Numbered from the stretch's first letter, positions 53,000 through 62,028 are shown. The stretch is DNA of 64,000 nucleotides from Chryseobacterium shigense (GCF_014207845.1 NZ_JACHLC010000001.1:744001-808000); one strand, 5' to 3'. The notes: generated from the sequence alone by a model not told the origin. A program made the numbers and translations.

Positions 53000-53194
53000 A
53001 AAGCTTCATTTGGTACGAATACTTCAGGATACTTATAACAACATGGTTCTTATTGGAGTGCTTCTGTGAGAAATCCTGCAAATTCCCTTGGAAGATGGTG
53101 GGCTGGAAAAGGAGCACAGTATGATATTAATTTTAGAGGAATAAATACAATTAGACCACCAAGAGAACATGATTTTTCCAAAGATCTTAAATAA
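53000..53194 (+). pseudogene. Toxin-tip remnant 1
   Basis: An open stretch ends at 53194 and codes HGSYWSASVRNPANSLGRWW then AGKGAQYDINFRGINTIRPP. Upstream in the same frame a TAA at 53036-53038 interrupts it, and the frame before that is weak. It has no start codon and is followed 14 bases later by an intact small lipoprotein gene. It has the composition of an RHS-type toxin end, so I call it a decayed tip. Confidence 0.5.
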
Positions 53195-53208
53195 TATAAT
53201 GATTAACT

Positions 53209-53571
53209 ATGAAAAATATACTAAGGCTATTTGTTTTAACGGTTGTGTGCTCTTGTAATATGGATAATTACGCAAAATTACCTTTTGGTGGATATGGAGT
53301 TGATTTTGAAGGAGGAAAAAATAATAGGATGATGAAGAATAATATGATGATTATCGATAGTGGACTTGTAGATTGCAAATATAACGATGTGTATATGTTG
53401 GTTTCTGTTGACACAACCTATTCGATGAATCCCCATAAAGTGAATAAGAAAAATCTTAAATATTTTATACAGGATTTAAAAAAAGATACTATTATCAAAA
53501 AAATATCTTATTCAGATTTACAAAAGATTATAAAACAAAAATCTTTAGAAGAAATAGATATTACTAAATAG
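53209..53571 (+). CDS. Small lipoprotein, possible immunity protein
   Basis: A 120-residue protein with an N-terminal lipoprotein signal (MKNILRLFVLTVVCSCNMDN, lipobox VCSC). The mature part is rich in Lys, Asn and Met (KNNRMMKNNMMIIDSG), with a YSDLQKIIKQKSLEEI helix at the end. Being a lipoprotein behind a toxin scrap, it may be a periplasmic or membrane-anchored immunity protein for toxin remnant 1. No family recognised. A toxin-tip scrap follows directly in the same frame. Confidence 0.55.
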   Translation: MKNILRLFVLTVVCSCNMDNYAKLPFGGYGVDFEGGKNNRMMKNNMMIIDSGLVDCKYNDVYMLVSVDTTYSMNPHKVNKKNLKYFIQDLKKDTIIKKISYSDLQKIIKQKSLEEIDITK

Positions 53572-53733
53572 ATTCATTCTCTTACTAGAGATTTAAAGGA
53601 TTATAAAGCAATTAATATATCTGGTACAGGGACTGATAGGGGAGCTAGACATGTTATTTTTAAAGATACACCTAGTCAGGTAGAAATCATAGGAATAGTT
53701 AAGGGACATGATTATACTAAAATTTTTAAATAA
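53572..53733 (+). pseudogene. Toxin-tip remnant 2
   Basis: A 53-codon frame immediately after the stop of the preceding gene, and in the same frame with it, codes a complete-looking toxin C-terminus (INISGTGTDRGARHVIFK, then EIIGIVKGHDYTKIFK). It has no start codon of its own. The stop overlaps the ATG of the next gene (TAATG), the same coupling as in a normal toxin-immunity pair. It is a detached toxin end whose cognate immunity gene is 53733-54074. Confidence 0.6.
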
Positions 53734-54074
53734 TGGAAAATTGGGAAAAATGGGATTTGAAATATTCTATAGCAGAGTTTATTGTGCCAAGACTTGAGGC
53801 ATATAAAAATGAAGTGGAAAATGACAATATTATGTCTATACCATTATGGATAGAGGATCATAGTTTACCATTTATTTTAGACCAGAACAGAGGATATTCA
53901 AAAGAAGAAGTAAGTTTAATAAATAAAGAATGGACTATAATATTACAAAAAATGATATTCTCATTTAAAAGTTTATTAATATCCCAAAACGAAATAAATT
54001 TTGAAGAATTACGAAGGAGGCAAAATGAAGGAATGCAGTTGTTTGCAAAATATTATCTTAATTTATGGGACTGA
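53733..54074 (+). CDS. Probable immunity protein for remnant 2
   Basis: A 113-residue acidic, helical protein (MENWEKWDLKYSIAEFIVPRL...). It overlaps the stop of toxin remnant 2 (TAATG), which is typical of immunity genes coupled to toxin tips. Aromatic start (ENWEKWDLKY), a PLWIEDHSLPFI middle and a helical end. No recognised family. It has no promoter of its own and should be read together with what lies upstream. Confidence 0.6.
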   Translation: MENWEKWDLKYSIAEFIVPRLEAYKNEVENDNIMSIPLWIEDHSLPFILDQNRGYSKEEVSLINKEWTIILQKMIFSFKSLLISQNEINFEELRRRQNEGMQLFAKYYLNLWD

Positions 54075-54187
54075 GTATTGTTTATATATTCTAAGATATT
54101 AATAGGGTGATGTATCAAAGTTAATGATTCGATTATTCCAATAAATAATTTATTGAAAATCAACTAAATTTAAATGTTAGAATTTAA

Positions 54188-54222
54188 ACGGTAAGAGTCG
54201 GTTATCCTGCTCTTACTGTTTT
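54188..54222 (+). terminator. Terminator at the end of the RHS region
   Basis: A 7-bp stem (GTAAGAG 54191-54197, CTCTTAC 54210-54216) with a 12-base loop, extended by one or two weaker pairs, and a T-run. It lies about 120 bases after the last immunity gene. Confidence 0.6.
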
Positions 54223-54280
54223 TTGTAGAAATAATTTCAGTATTTTTTGTAGTTTGGCAGAAATAATAAATAAGGCACAC

Positions 54281-54874
54281 ATGAAAAAAAATATGTTGCA
54301 TTTTCTGTTGTTAATCCTGTTTTTCTCATGCAGTGAAAGTAAAAAGGAGATGTCCGGAAATGACGGATTTAACAAAACTGATGATCATGTATTCTCTATT
54401 GAAGAAATGCCTAATCAGGGAACAACATATGACACTATTTATACACAGAATGTTCCGGATAATATCAGGCTTATTACAGCCCTGGAAACCGATCTGGAAA
54501 AAGCAGGATTCAGTTTTAAATCCAGAAAATCTGCTGAAATATCTTATAATAATTGTGAAGAAAACAGCATAAAAATAGTCAGTGGTAATGGAATAAGAGA
54601 GTATTTTGCAAAAAGCAGCAAACCGGAGAAAGGAACTGAAGATTTCTATCCTGATTTTGTGGTTAGGGTATACGAATTTCCGTCAAAGGAAGATGCAGGG
54701 AAAGGTTTTAAAGATTTGGAAAAAGCACTCTATTCACGGGGAAACCATTGTAATGGAAAAGCACCTGAAAAGCTTGTAATGAATGGCACTGAAGTCTATC
54801 ATTTATCTACCCGTGCAGAAATGTTCAGAAGCTATACGGAAAAGTATGGTGAAATGATAAAAAATTACCATTAG
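54281..54874 (+). CDS. Predicted lipoprotein (197 aa)
   Basis: A 197-residue protein with the start ATG at 54281 (MKKNMLHFLLLILFFSCSESKKE): a lipoprotein signal with lipobox FFSC. An upstream in-frame TTG at 54254 would spoil the signal. The mature part has a conserved-looking alpha/beta region (DFVVRVYEFPSKEDAGKGFKDLEKAL) but no family that I recognise. It stands alone between the RHS terminator and the DUF6624 gene. Confidence 0.65.
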   Translation: MKKNMLHFLLLILFFSCSESKKEMSGNDGFNKTDDHVFSIEEMPNQGTTYDTIYTQNVPDNIRLITALETDLEKAGFSFKSRKSAEISYNNCEENSIKIVSGNGIREYFAKSSKPEKGTEDFYPDFVVRVYEFPSKEDAGKGFKDLEKALYSRGNHCNGKAPEKLVMNGTEVYHLSTRAEMFRSYTEKYGEMIKNYH

Positions 54875-54886
54875 ATATCTTTGCGT

Positions 54887-54894
54887 TAAATTTG
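54887..54894 (+). promoter_or_regulatory. -7 element of the DUF6624 gene
   Basis: TAAATTTG, matching TAnnTTTG, 36 bases before the ATG at 54931. No good -33 element was found at the right distance. It lies inside the TTTGCGTTAAA part of the dispersed intergenic repeat. Confidence 0.35.
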
Positions 54895-54930
54895 ATATCA
54901 AGCCGTTAAGATTATTAAACTGGAAAAGGT

Positions 54931-55500
54931 ATGAATGAAGCACTTTCAAATGAGCTGATCGAGCTGGCTGAAAAAGATCTGTCAGTCAGGGAAAAACTGG
55001 CTTCGGAAGTTCAATTGGCAGGTAGATATCATCCGGAAATGGAAAAGATCCACAGGCAAAATGCAGAAAGACTTAGGGAGATTATTAAAGAGATAGGATT
55101 GCCAACAGTCTCAAAAGTGGGAGAGAAGGCCAGTGATGCCGCCTGGCTGGTTGTTCAGCATTCTATTGGCGAACCCGAATTTATGAAAGAATGTTATAAA
55201 ATGATGGTGGGAAACAAAGAAGATATAAGCCCTTTGAATATTGCTTATCTGCATGACAGAATCCAGGTTTTTCAGGGCAAACCGCAGCGATATGGCACCC
55301 AGTTGACTACAGAAGGAATTCCTTATCCTGTAGAAGACAAGAATATTCTTAACGAAGAACGCCTGAAAGTTCTTTTACAACCCTTTTCACAGGAAGAAAT
55401 TAATCATATTCCCGGTATAGAAAAGATTCCTGAAATAGATGGAAAAGATGCTGATTATACAGCATGGAGAATAAAAACGGGATGGATAGTGACTTCTTAA
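54931..55500 (+). CDS. DUF6624 protein
   Basis: A 189-residue cytoplasmic protein resembling the DUF6624 family, for which no function is known. Conserved points are the helical N-terminus (LIELAEKDLSVREKLA), VSKVGEKASDAAWLVVQHSI, IAYLHDRIQVFQGKPQRYGTQL and a proline-rich link (GIPYPVED). No signal peptide. The ATG at 54931 follows a candidate -7 box. Position between the RHS locus and the second tRNA-Ser has no obvious meaning. Confidence 0.78.
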   Translation: MNEALSNELIELAEKDLSVREKLASEVQLAGRYHPEMEKIHRQNAERLREIIKEIGLPTVSKVGEKASDAAWLVVQHSIGEPEFMKECYKMMVGNKEDISPLNIAYLHDRIQVFQGKPQRYGTQLTTEGIPYPVEDKNILNEERLKVLLQPFSQEEINHIPGIEKIPEIDGKDADYTAWRIKTGWIVTS

Positions 55501-55531
55501 TCAGATTTTTTTACAAAGAGCTAAAAAATAT

Positions 55532-55562
55532 TTTGTCAGTTTCAAAAAACTTTATATATTTG
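55532..55562 (+). promoter_or_regulatory. Promoter of tRNA-Ser copy 2
   Basis: TTTG at 55532-55535, 19 bases, TATATTTG at 55555-55562, then a 33-base leader, nearly identical to that of copy 1. Confidence 0.8.
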
Positions 55563-55595
55563 CACCACTGAAAACGACGGTACATCCGTTATTCA

Positions 55596-55680
55596 GGAGA
55601 GTTGGCAGAGTGGTCGATTGCGGCAGTCTTGAAAACTGTTGACTGTAACAGGTCCGGGGGTTCGAATCCCTCACTCTCCG
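55596..55680 (+). tRNA. tRNA-Ser (anticodon UGA), copy 2
   Basis: Identical in sequence to the copy at 9531-9615: 85 bases, anticodon TGA, class II variable arm, no encoded CCA. About 41 bases of leader before it also match copy 1 with one change. Only the trailer differs: here CAGAGTAAATACTC and a GCCTGCAATTT hairpin. Confidence 0.95.
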
Positions 55681-55704
55681 CAGAGTAAATACTCAAAAGC
55701 TTTT

Positions 55705-55740
55705 AAAAAGCCTGCAATTTTAAATTGCAGGCTTTTTTTT
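55705..55740 (+). terminator. Terminator of tRNA-Ser copy 2
   Basis: A perfect 16-bp stem around a single T (AAAAAGCCTGCAATTT with its complement), ending in an eight-T run at 55733-55740. Confidence 0.9.
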
Positions 55741-56402
55741 GTTTCTGGAATACCGCTTGAATTTCGTTTGCAGATGTAAGGTTTTTATAAAAATATTGCA
55801 ACTGTTCATTTCTGTTTCGAAACAGATGTACTATTATAAAATGCTGGAATTAATCATAGCGAACTGACTATCTATTTTGTATCTATCTTTTTAAATAATG
55901 CTTTGTCAAAGAGGTTTTGCGTGCTGCGAATTCAGACTCATTATTCGTCTGTCTGCAATTTAAAGTCCTGGAAAAACCATTTTCATTTTTGAAATTTCAC
56001 TTTATATACTTGTTTTTAATATACTAAAATCATTGGATAGATACTTTTTAGACCTCTTGTTTTTTTGATTCTTAGATTTAAATTTCCTCTTTTGCTTAAA
56101 ATAATGAATGCCTAATGAATTGTAAGGATATCTGGTATTTCTGAGTTTTTTAAATATCCCGAAAGACAAGTCAATGCCGTGTATGTTGCAAAAACCTTGA
56201 TTCTGAAATTGATTTGAAATAGAGCAAATGTTGGATATGATTTTTTAGAATTCATACCTCCTTATCATCCTGTATTTATCTGCTACAGCCACATTCTGAA
56301 TAAATGAATCTACATAAAAGATAACAGTCGGAATTATATTTTTTATGAAAAGTGAACCCTCAATATAAAATTTTCAGTCTAATAAAAATGATAACATTAA
56401 TT
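55741..56402. other. Gene-free stretch between tRNA-Ser copy 2 and cassette 2
   Basis: About 660 AT-rich bases. It contains the leader motif c (56036-56090) and no convincing gene of its own. Translation of the remaining frames shows only short, unstructured pieces. Confidence 0.5.
56036..56090 (+). promoter_or_regulatory. Cassette leader motif c, before HTH-B 2
   Basis: AGATACTTTTTAGACCTCTTG then TTTTTTTGATTCTTAGATTT and a CTCTTTTGC run. Same layout as motifs a and b: GATAC, an R-GACC core, six or more T, and GA. It lies about 310 bases before the HTH-B 2 start. Confidence 0.5.
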
Positions 56403-56732
56403 ATGGAAACTTATCAGAAACCAGACTATGGAAAGATATTTCAGGATATTCTGAAAAAAAAATTCCCAAATAAACTAAATGACTTTAAATTTTTGCTTAA
56501 AAAGAAAGACTTTTCTGCTTTGGATGTTATACAGCTTAACAACAAAATTTTTGGAGTTATAAATAAAGAAAATGATTCTTTTAATCAAAAAAGCCGCTCT
56601 TACAGCCAGTCAGATATTCTTTATATCCTGAATTATCAGAAGGAATACAGTTTTAGTAATACCCAGGTGGCCAATCATTTCAAACTAAGCCGTAATACCG
56701 TTTCAAAATGGAAAAAAATATTTAATATATAA
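56403..56732 (+). CDS. HTH-B 2: short transposase-like HTH protein
   Basis: A 109-residue paralogue of HTH-B 1 (38252). The ATG at 56403 (METYQKPDYGKIFQDILKKKFPNKLNDFKF) lines up with the start of the paralogue; other in-frame starts upstream (56352, 56388) give unmatched extensions. Shared features are the FPNKL..FLLKKKDFSALDVIQLNNKIF half and the C-terminal HTH SDILYILNYQKEYSFSNTQV with FKLSRNTVSKWKKIF. No transposase catalytic domain follows. It opens cassette 2, with a secreted protein gene next. Confidence 0.72.
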   Translation: METYQKPDYGKIFQDILKKKFPNKLNDFKFLLKKKDFSALDVIQLNNKIFGVINKENDSFNQKSRSYSQSDILYILNYQKEYSFSNTQVANHFKLSRNTVSKWKKIFNI

Positions 56733-56976
56733 TGGATGAGTTATATAACTATTTCCTTATAAATATACTGAATTACAAAGCTTTACATTGTTGAATGTGT
56801 ATACTCCGGTTTACATAAACCCTTATTTGAATTCAATAATTCCGGCCAGGTTCATATTCAGGGACAGAAGATTATACTGAAACATATTTAAGATTGTAAA
56901 TATAGCCGTGAATCTTCAGCATTCTATAAATACCCAAACAGGGTTTTGTTAAATATTCTCTGTTAATCAGTTCATT

Positions 56977-57600
56977 ATGAAAACAAAATACATTTCTGAA
57001 TTAAAATCAGACTTCAGGTTTTTTGGAGCTCTGTTTTTATTTTGTTTTCATAGCATTCAGGCACAACTTTATATTTCCCGGGGCACCATTATTTATAGAG
57101 CGGAAAATATTTTCTCAGATTCCATAAAAATAGAGAATGAAAATCCTGAAGCTAAAATCTACGTAAGCTCAAATACGATAATAGTAAACCCTCATAATAT
57201 ATCCAATCATCGAATTGTAGAGGTAAAAAGCAAAAAAAATATTGTAAAATCTTCTGGAAAACTTATTGAGAAGAGCCACACTAAAACCTTTGAAAAGAGT
57301 AAACATGTTGCCGTAAAAACTGAAAATAAGAATATTGAAAAACTTTCATTTTCTTCATCTCCTGTACCTCAGCATTTTTTCTCTTCATCACAGAAAAATA
57401 CTGTTGCAGTAATTCCAGTAACAAATACGCATCCTTCGGGTTTTATACCAGCTTTAAAAGATTTTTTTAAACACCGTAGTTCTCAGGAAAAAAAATCCCG
57501 GATTGTCTTTTACTATGATTTTCTTTTATCTCAAATAAACTTTTCCGCATTTTCTGTGAGGCCACCACCCGTTTTCATTATTGGTTTTTATTTAGTATAA
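56977..57600 (+). CDS. Secreted protein of cassette 2, unknown
   Basis: A 207-residue protein with a signal sequence ending about residue 30 (FFGALFLFCFHSIQAQ). The mature part is rich in Lys and Ser (NIVKSSGKLIEKSHTKTFEK), has no motif that I recognise, and ends with an aromatic/hydrophobic tail (PPPVFIIGFYLV). It lies between HTH-B 2 and adhesin 2 and has no counterpart in cassette 1, unless this is the place of the TPR regulator. Possibly a chaperone, anchor or surface subunit of the adhesin system, which is only a guess from position. Confidence 0.5.
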   Translation: MKTKYISELKSDFRFFGALFLFCFHSIQAQLYISRGTIIYRAENIFSDSIKIENENPEAKIYVSSNTIIVNPHNISNHRIVEVKSKKNIVKSSGKLIEKSHTKTFEKSKHVAVKTENKNIEKLSFSSSPVPQHFFSSSQKNTVAVIPVTNTHPSGFIPALKDFFKHRSSQEKKSRIVFYYDFLLSQINFSAFSVRPPPVFIIGFYLV

Positions 57601-57654
57601 CCTATCAGTCTGTTTTTGAGTAGGTTATTAGTTTATCAATTAATAAATAAAATA

Positions 57655-60600
57655 ATGAAAATATTTTTATCTCTAAAATATCTCAAAAGAATATGTTTTT
57701 TACTTATCCTTTTGACGTTTTTTGAAGGATATGCACAATGTCCTCAAAATATTGTTTTTCCGGCATCAGCCAGTGGGGCAGCTGCAACAACCACAATCAA
57801 CGGAAACGGCTACAGAATAGGAAACTCCACATTATCCTTATCAAACTCCAGTATCGTATCATATACCAATACCATTGAAAACGGACACCAGACCGCTTAT
57901 GGTATCGAGATTGCGCATTCCGGATCTGCTGATACATTTGCCAACAGAGTAGAAACAACGCTGACTTTCTCTCAGCCGATTTATAGTCTGAATTTTAATA
58001 TCAATGATCTTGATGCTGGTGATAATATCAGAATATTGGCATATGATCAGAATAATACTCTGATCAATTTTGGAACAGGTAATTTTACATTATTCAATAC
58101 ACCCACTACCACCCAAATTACATATACTGCCTCCCCGAATAAAGAATTTACTTCCAGCGGTACTAATATTCCATCTTCAGATAGTAATTTGAGAGCGAGA
58201 ATTGCAGTAAATTTTAATGGGCAATATGTATCCAGACTTATATTACAGTATTACGATGTAAATTCAAGCGGATCATATACTATTGATGCGCTTTCAGGAA
58301 GTGCTCTTTGTGCCAATCCGGATAGTTTTACAGTAACAAAAGGGAGTTCTTCTACAGCAACAACCCTTTCCAATGATTTTCATTTGACTGCAGCAGCAAC
58401 CACCTCCAATGTCACAGCGTCAGCAGTTGGATCGTGGCCGGGCGGTATTACGATGAATCCAAATGGAACTATAAGCGTAACCGGTGCTGCGACAGCCGGA
58501 ACATACACATTAAGTTACAGGATATGCTCTGCCTCTGTTCCTTCCAATTGTTCTACATCAACAGCAACACTCATTATTTTAGAAGATACTGACGGTGATG
58601 GTATAGCCAATATTTATGATCTTGATGATGATAATGACGGTATTTTGGACACAGATGAATGTCCCGGTAATGCTGTCACAAACGGAATATTTGCCGGAGA
58701 TCTGTCCGGATGGACCGCCGGAACAGGCTGGACGTACAGCTCTGCAAACGGAGGAACGGCGATCAATTCAGATAATGGTTTGACTGCGGGAAGTTTAATA
58801 TCTCAGTCTGTAAGTAATCTAAATCTTGTTCCGAATAATGGTTTTGTTTCAGTAAACTTAAAACTGGGAGCACAAGATGCAAATAATACTGCAGGCTCAA
58901 CTGCAACATTAGAGGTGCTTTTGAACGGTACAGTGTATGCAACTTTTACCAACAGTACTTTGAGAGATAATTCAAATGTGTCACTTGCTTTATCAAACGG
59001 AGCTGTAAGTAATTTCACAACTTTTGGTACTACAGGTGCAGCTGCATCTACATACACCCAGTCAGCCCCTTTTAGCATACATATTCCTCATACAGGACCC
59101 AATACAGCAACACTTTCATTTAGAATGACTTCAGGAAGTGATGATTGGAGCCTGGATGATATTTCAATCAATGCTTCTATTTGTGATTATGATAATGACG
59201 GTATTCCCAATCATTTAGATCTGGATTCTGATGGAGACGGTTGTTTTGATGCTATTGAAGGGGATGAAAATGTAACTGCTGCTCAACTGACAGCCGGAAG
59301 AATTTCTGGCAGTGTCAATACCAATGGTGTTCCTAATTTAGTAAACTCAGGCGGTACTGCCGATGTAGGCGGAGACGTAGGACAAAATTTCGGATATTCT
59401 CAAAGCATCAATCTCAGTGCATGTAAAGATACAGACGGAGACGGCATGATGGACAATCTTGATCTCGACAGTGATAATGACGGGATTTTAGATACCGATG
59501 AAGGTACTTTTTGTGCCAAAATAGGAAGAAATATCAGAGTTGGATATTTAGCCGTAGGCGCAGCCGATGATGGTTTAGCAACCAATTTATTATTAAATTT
59601 AAATAACTATGGTACTTACGGAGTCTATAAAAATGTAACAGGAGTTACTTTGGTCCCTTTTGCAGCAGTAACTGATGTGACGGAAGCTAATTTGATCAGT
59701 AATAATATCGATGTGTTTTTCGTTGGTTCAACGGCTACAGATAATAATAATGCAACCGGTGCAAGTACAACTAATAAAGCACCTACAAGCGTTAATAATA
59801 TTCTGACCACGTGGGCAAAAAATACCGGAAAAGTGATTTTTGCTATTCAGAATAATGCAGTGGATTTTGGTTATTTAACCTCATCTAATAACGCAAATCC
59901 AAATACACCTTCCGGTACAATTGGTAATCAGGTATATACTAACGGATACTGGCCTGCAACATCACTTACACAATCAGGAGCTGTTCAGATGACCATAAGC
60001 TCATCAACAAGATTATTTAATACGTTAATGGTAGATGCTAACGGAAGACCGGTAGTGGTTTCTGACCAAGAGTATAATCTGGTGATCTTTCCGGATGCAA
60101 CCATTTATATTGCAGAAGCAACGCAGGCTATACCTGGAACTGATAGCGATAGAAGAGCTATTGCAGATACATGGGCTTACGTTTTTGACAGATTTGTGTC
60201 CAAACAATGTACTTCTACAGATACAGACGGAGATACAATTCCGAATCACTTAGACTTAGATTCTGATAATGATGGCTGTAGTGATGCATTTGAAGCAGGA
60301 GCTACCACTTCTCTGACTCCTAATTTCGTATTTACATCAGTTGCCGGAACATCTACAGATACCAATAGTGACGGTTTGGCAGATATTGTTGACGGAACCC
60401 CGCTGGATGGGATTCCAAATTACATTCTTACTTACGAAATAGCAATAGACGGAACCAACAAAAAATGTCTGGATTCCGATAGTGACGGAGTTTTAGATTC
60501 TGTAGATCTTGATGATGATAATGATGGTATTTTAGATACCAGTGAAGGATTTGCGTGCAGCTCATTAAACAGAAATCTCAGAATTGGCTATTTGAATACA

Positions 60601-61854
60601 ACATTAGGAAATAACGGACTAATGATCAATATGCTGAGTAATCCTGCCAACTTCAGCTATTCAGGAACTTTTAAAAAATTCCCGGGAATTACTTTTGTTC
60701 CATATGCTTCAGAAGCAGCAATTACAGAAGCTCAGTTACTGGCAGACAATATAGATTTATTCTATGCAGGTTCTTCGGCAAATAATGCCCAGACAGCATC
60801 AGATAAACTTTCCACAGCATTAAATACAAGAATATTAACCTGGATCAGCAACAATAATAAAGGCGCGATCATATTACAAAATAACGCTTCGGATTATGGG
60901 TATCAGGTTACTAATAACAATACCAATAATAATGCTCCTTATGGAATGGTTGGTCAAAGAGTTTTCACCAACGGATATTGGCCGGAAACTACTTTCTCTC
61001 AGTCAGGGTCTGTTCAGATGACGATTGCTTCCTTAACCAACACATATGAAACAGCAATGGTTGATGCTCAGGGAAAAGCAACTTTCATCAAGGATAAAAA
61101 CAGAAAAATCGTATTTATTCCGGATGCTACTATTTTTGAAGCCAATGTAGGTGCTTCAAACGTTAATAATGCTACATTACGTGTTGCAGCTGACGTTTGG
61201 GCTTATGCTTTTGATGTTTTCCTTCAGGGAGTATGTTCTTCTACAGATACCGATGGTGATGGTACACCAAATTATTTAGATCTGGATGCTGATGGTGATG
61301 GTTGTTTTGATGCTATTGAAGGCGATGAAAATGTTTTAGCATCACAACTCAATTCAAATGGGAGCATTAACATTAGTCTTGCTGCTCCTAATAATGGGGT
61401 AGGTTCAACAGCAGGAACCAATTTAGGAGTTCCGAATCTTGTGAATACAGGTGGTTCCGCAGATACAGGAAGTGTAACAGCAGGAAGTGTCGGTCAGCCA
61501 ATCGGTTCTTCTCAGAATGCATTGGTAAACACTTGTATCTGTTATGAAGATCCAACTTTAGCAGCCGGGCAAACTTATCCTGTAAAACACGGTATTACCT
61601 TGTTGGGAAGAGCCGGAGGCAGCAACACAAGCTGGCCGATGCTCAGAAACTCAGCTTATACTGCTCTGGAAAGTAAAACCAAAGGATTCGTAATTACCAG
61701 AAACAGTAATCCCGAAGGAACCATTGCCATTCCTGTTGTAGGAATGATGGTTTTCGATACTGATGAAAATTCAGGCTCAGGATGTCTGAAAATTTATCTG
61801 GGAAGCGGGGCCGGGGAAGGCTGGAAGTGCTTCAGTGCTCAGGGATGTCCGTAA
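57655..61854 (+). CDS. Secreted adhesin-like protein 2 with TSP3 repeats and a duplicated domain
   Basis: A 1399-residue surface protein. The ATG at 57655 (MKIFLSLKYLKRICFLLILLTFFEGYAQ) opens a signal peptide. Modules: N-terminal beta-sandwich (about 30-210), a tandem-type domain (215-310), thrombospondin type 3 calcium repeats (DTDGDGIANIYDLDDDNDG), and a Rossmann-like domain of about 230 residues that occurs twice (about 619-850 and 965-1192: RIGYL..., NIDLFYAGSS, LQNNASDYGY), each followed by TSP3 repeats. The C-terminal module has ALESKTKGFVITR at 1337-1349, identical to adhesin 1. No T9SS YPNP tail. The partner gene follows 174 bases later. Confidence 0.75.
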   Translation: MKIFLSLKYLKRICFLLILLTFFEGYAQCPQNIVFPASASGAAATTTINGNGYRIGNSTLSLSNSSIVSYTNTIENGHQTAYGIEIAHSGSADTFANRVETTLTFSQPIYSLNFNINDLDAGDNIRILAYDQNNTLINFGTGNFTLFNTPTTTQITYTASPNKEFTSSGTNIPSSDSNLRARIAVNFNGQYVSRLILQYYDVNSSGSYTIDALSGSALCANPDSFTVTKGSSSTATTLSNDFHLTAAATTSNVTASAVGSWPGGITMNPNGTISVTGAATAGTYTLSYRICSASVPSNCSTSTATLIILEDTDGDGIANIYDLDDDNDGILDTDECPGNAVTNGIFAGDLSGWTAGTGWTYSSANGGTAINSDNGLTAGSLISQSVSNLNLVPNNGFVSVNLKLGAQDANNTAGSTATLEVLLNGTVYATFTNSTLRDNSNVSLALSNGAVSNFTTFGTTGAAASTYTQSAPFSIHIPHTGPNTATLSFRMTSGSDDWSLDDISINASICDYDNDGIPNHLDLDSDGDGCFDAIEGDENVTAAQLTAGRISGSVNTNGVPNLVNSGGTADVGGDVGQNFGYSQSINLSACKDTDGDGMMDNLDLDSDNDGILDTDEGTFCAKIGRNIRVGYLAVGAADDGLATNLLLNLNNYGTYGVYKNVTGVTLVPFAAVTDVTEANLISNNIDVFFVGSTATDNNNATGASTTNKAPTSVNNILTTWAKNTGKVIFAIQNNAVDFGYLTSSNNANPNTPSGTIGNQVYTNGYWPATSLTQSGAVQMTISSSTRLFNTLMVDANGRPVVVSDQEYNLVIFPDATIYIAEATQAIPGTDSDRRAIADTWAYVFDRFVSKQCTSTDTDGDTIPNHLDLDSDNDGCSDAFEAGATTSLTPNFVFTSVAGTSTDTNSDGLADIVDGTPLDGIPNYILTYEIAIDGTNKKCLDSDSDGVLDSVDLDDDNDGILDTSEGFACSSLNRNLRIGYLNTTLGNNGLMINMLSNPANFSYSGTFKKFPGITFVPYASEAAITEAQLLADNIDLFYAGSSANNAQTASDKLSTALNTRILTWISNNNKGAIILQNNASDYGYQVTNNNTNNNAPYGMVGQRVFTNGYWPETTFSQSGSVQMTIASLTNTYETAMVDAQGKATFIKDKNRKIVFIPDATIFEANVGASNVNNATLRVAADVWAYAFDVFLQGVCSSTDTDGDGTPNYLDLDADGDGCFDAIEGDENVLASQLNSNGSINISLAAPNNGVGSTAGTNLGVPNLVNTGGSADTGSVTAGSVGQPIGSSQNALVNTCICYEDPTLAAGQTYPVKHGITLLGRAGGSNTSWPMLRNSAYTALESKTKGFVITRNSNPEGTIAIPVVGMMVFDTDENSGSGCLKIYLGSGAGEGWKCFSAQGCP

Positions 61855-62028
61855 TTGAATTTCACGTGAAATCAACTTAAGACAGAGTGAACTTTTTAAA
61901 ATAATTTATTGAATAAAATCTCATCGAAGCCCTTACCTCAATAGTGAAGATGGCCAGATCTTCAGATAAACACAAAGATATGCAAAGGTAGAGGCAAGGG
62001 CAAGATGGGATATTAAATATGTAAAACA

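Noticed and set aside
58000..61500. Tandem DNA repeat or CRISPR-like array suggested by recurring GATGATGATAATGACGG-type strings
   Set aside because: They are codons of the aspartate-rich thrombospondin type 3 repeats of adhesin 2, not spacer-separated repeats.
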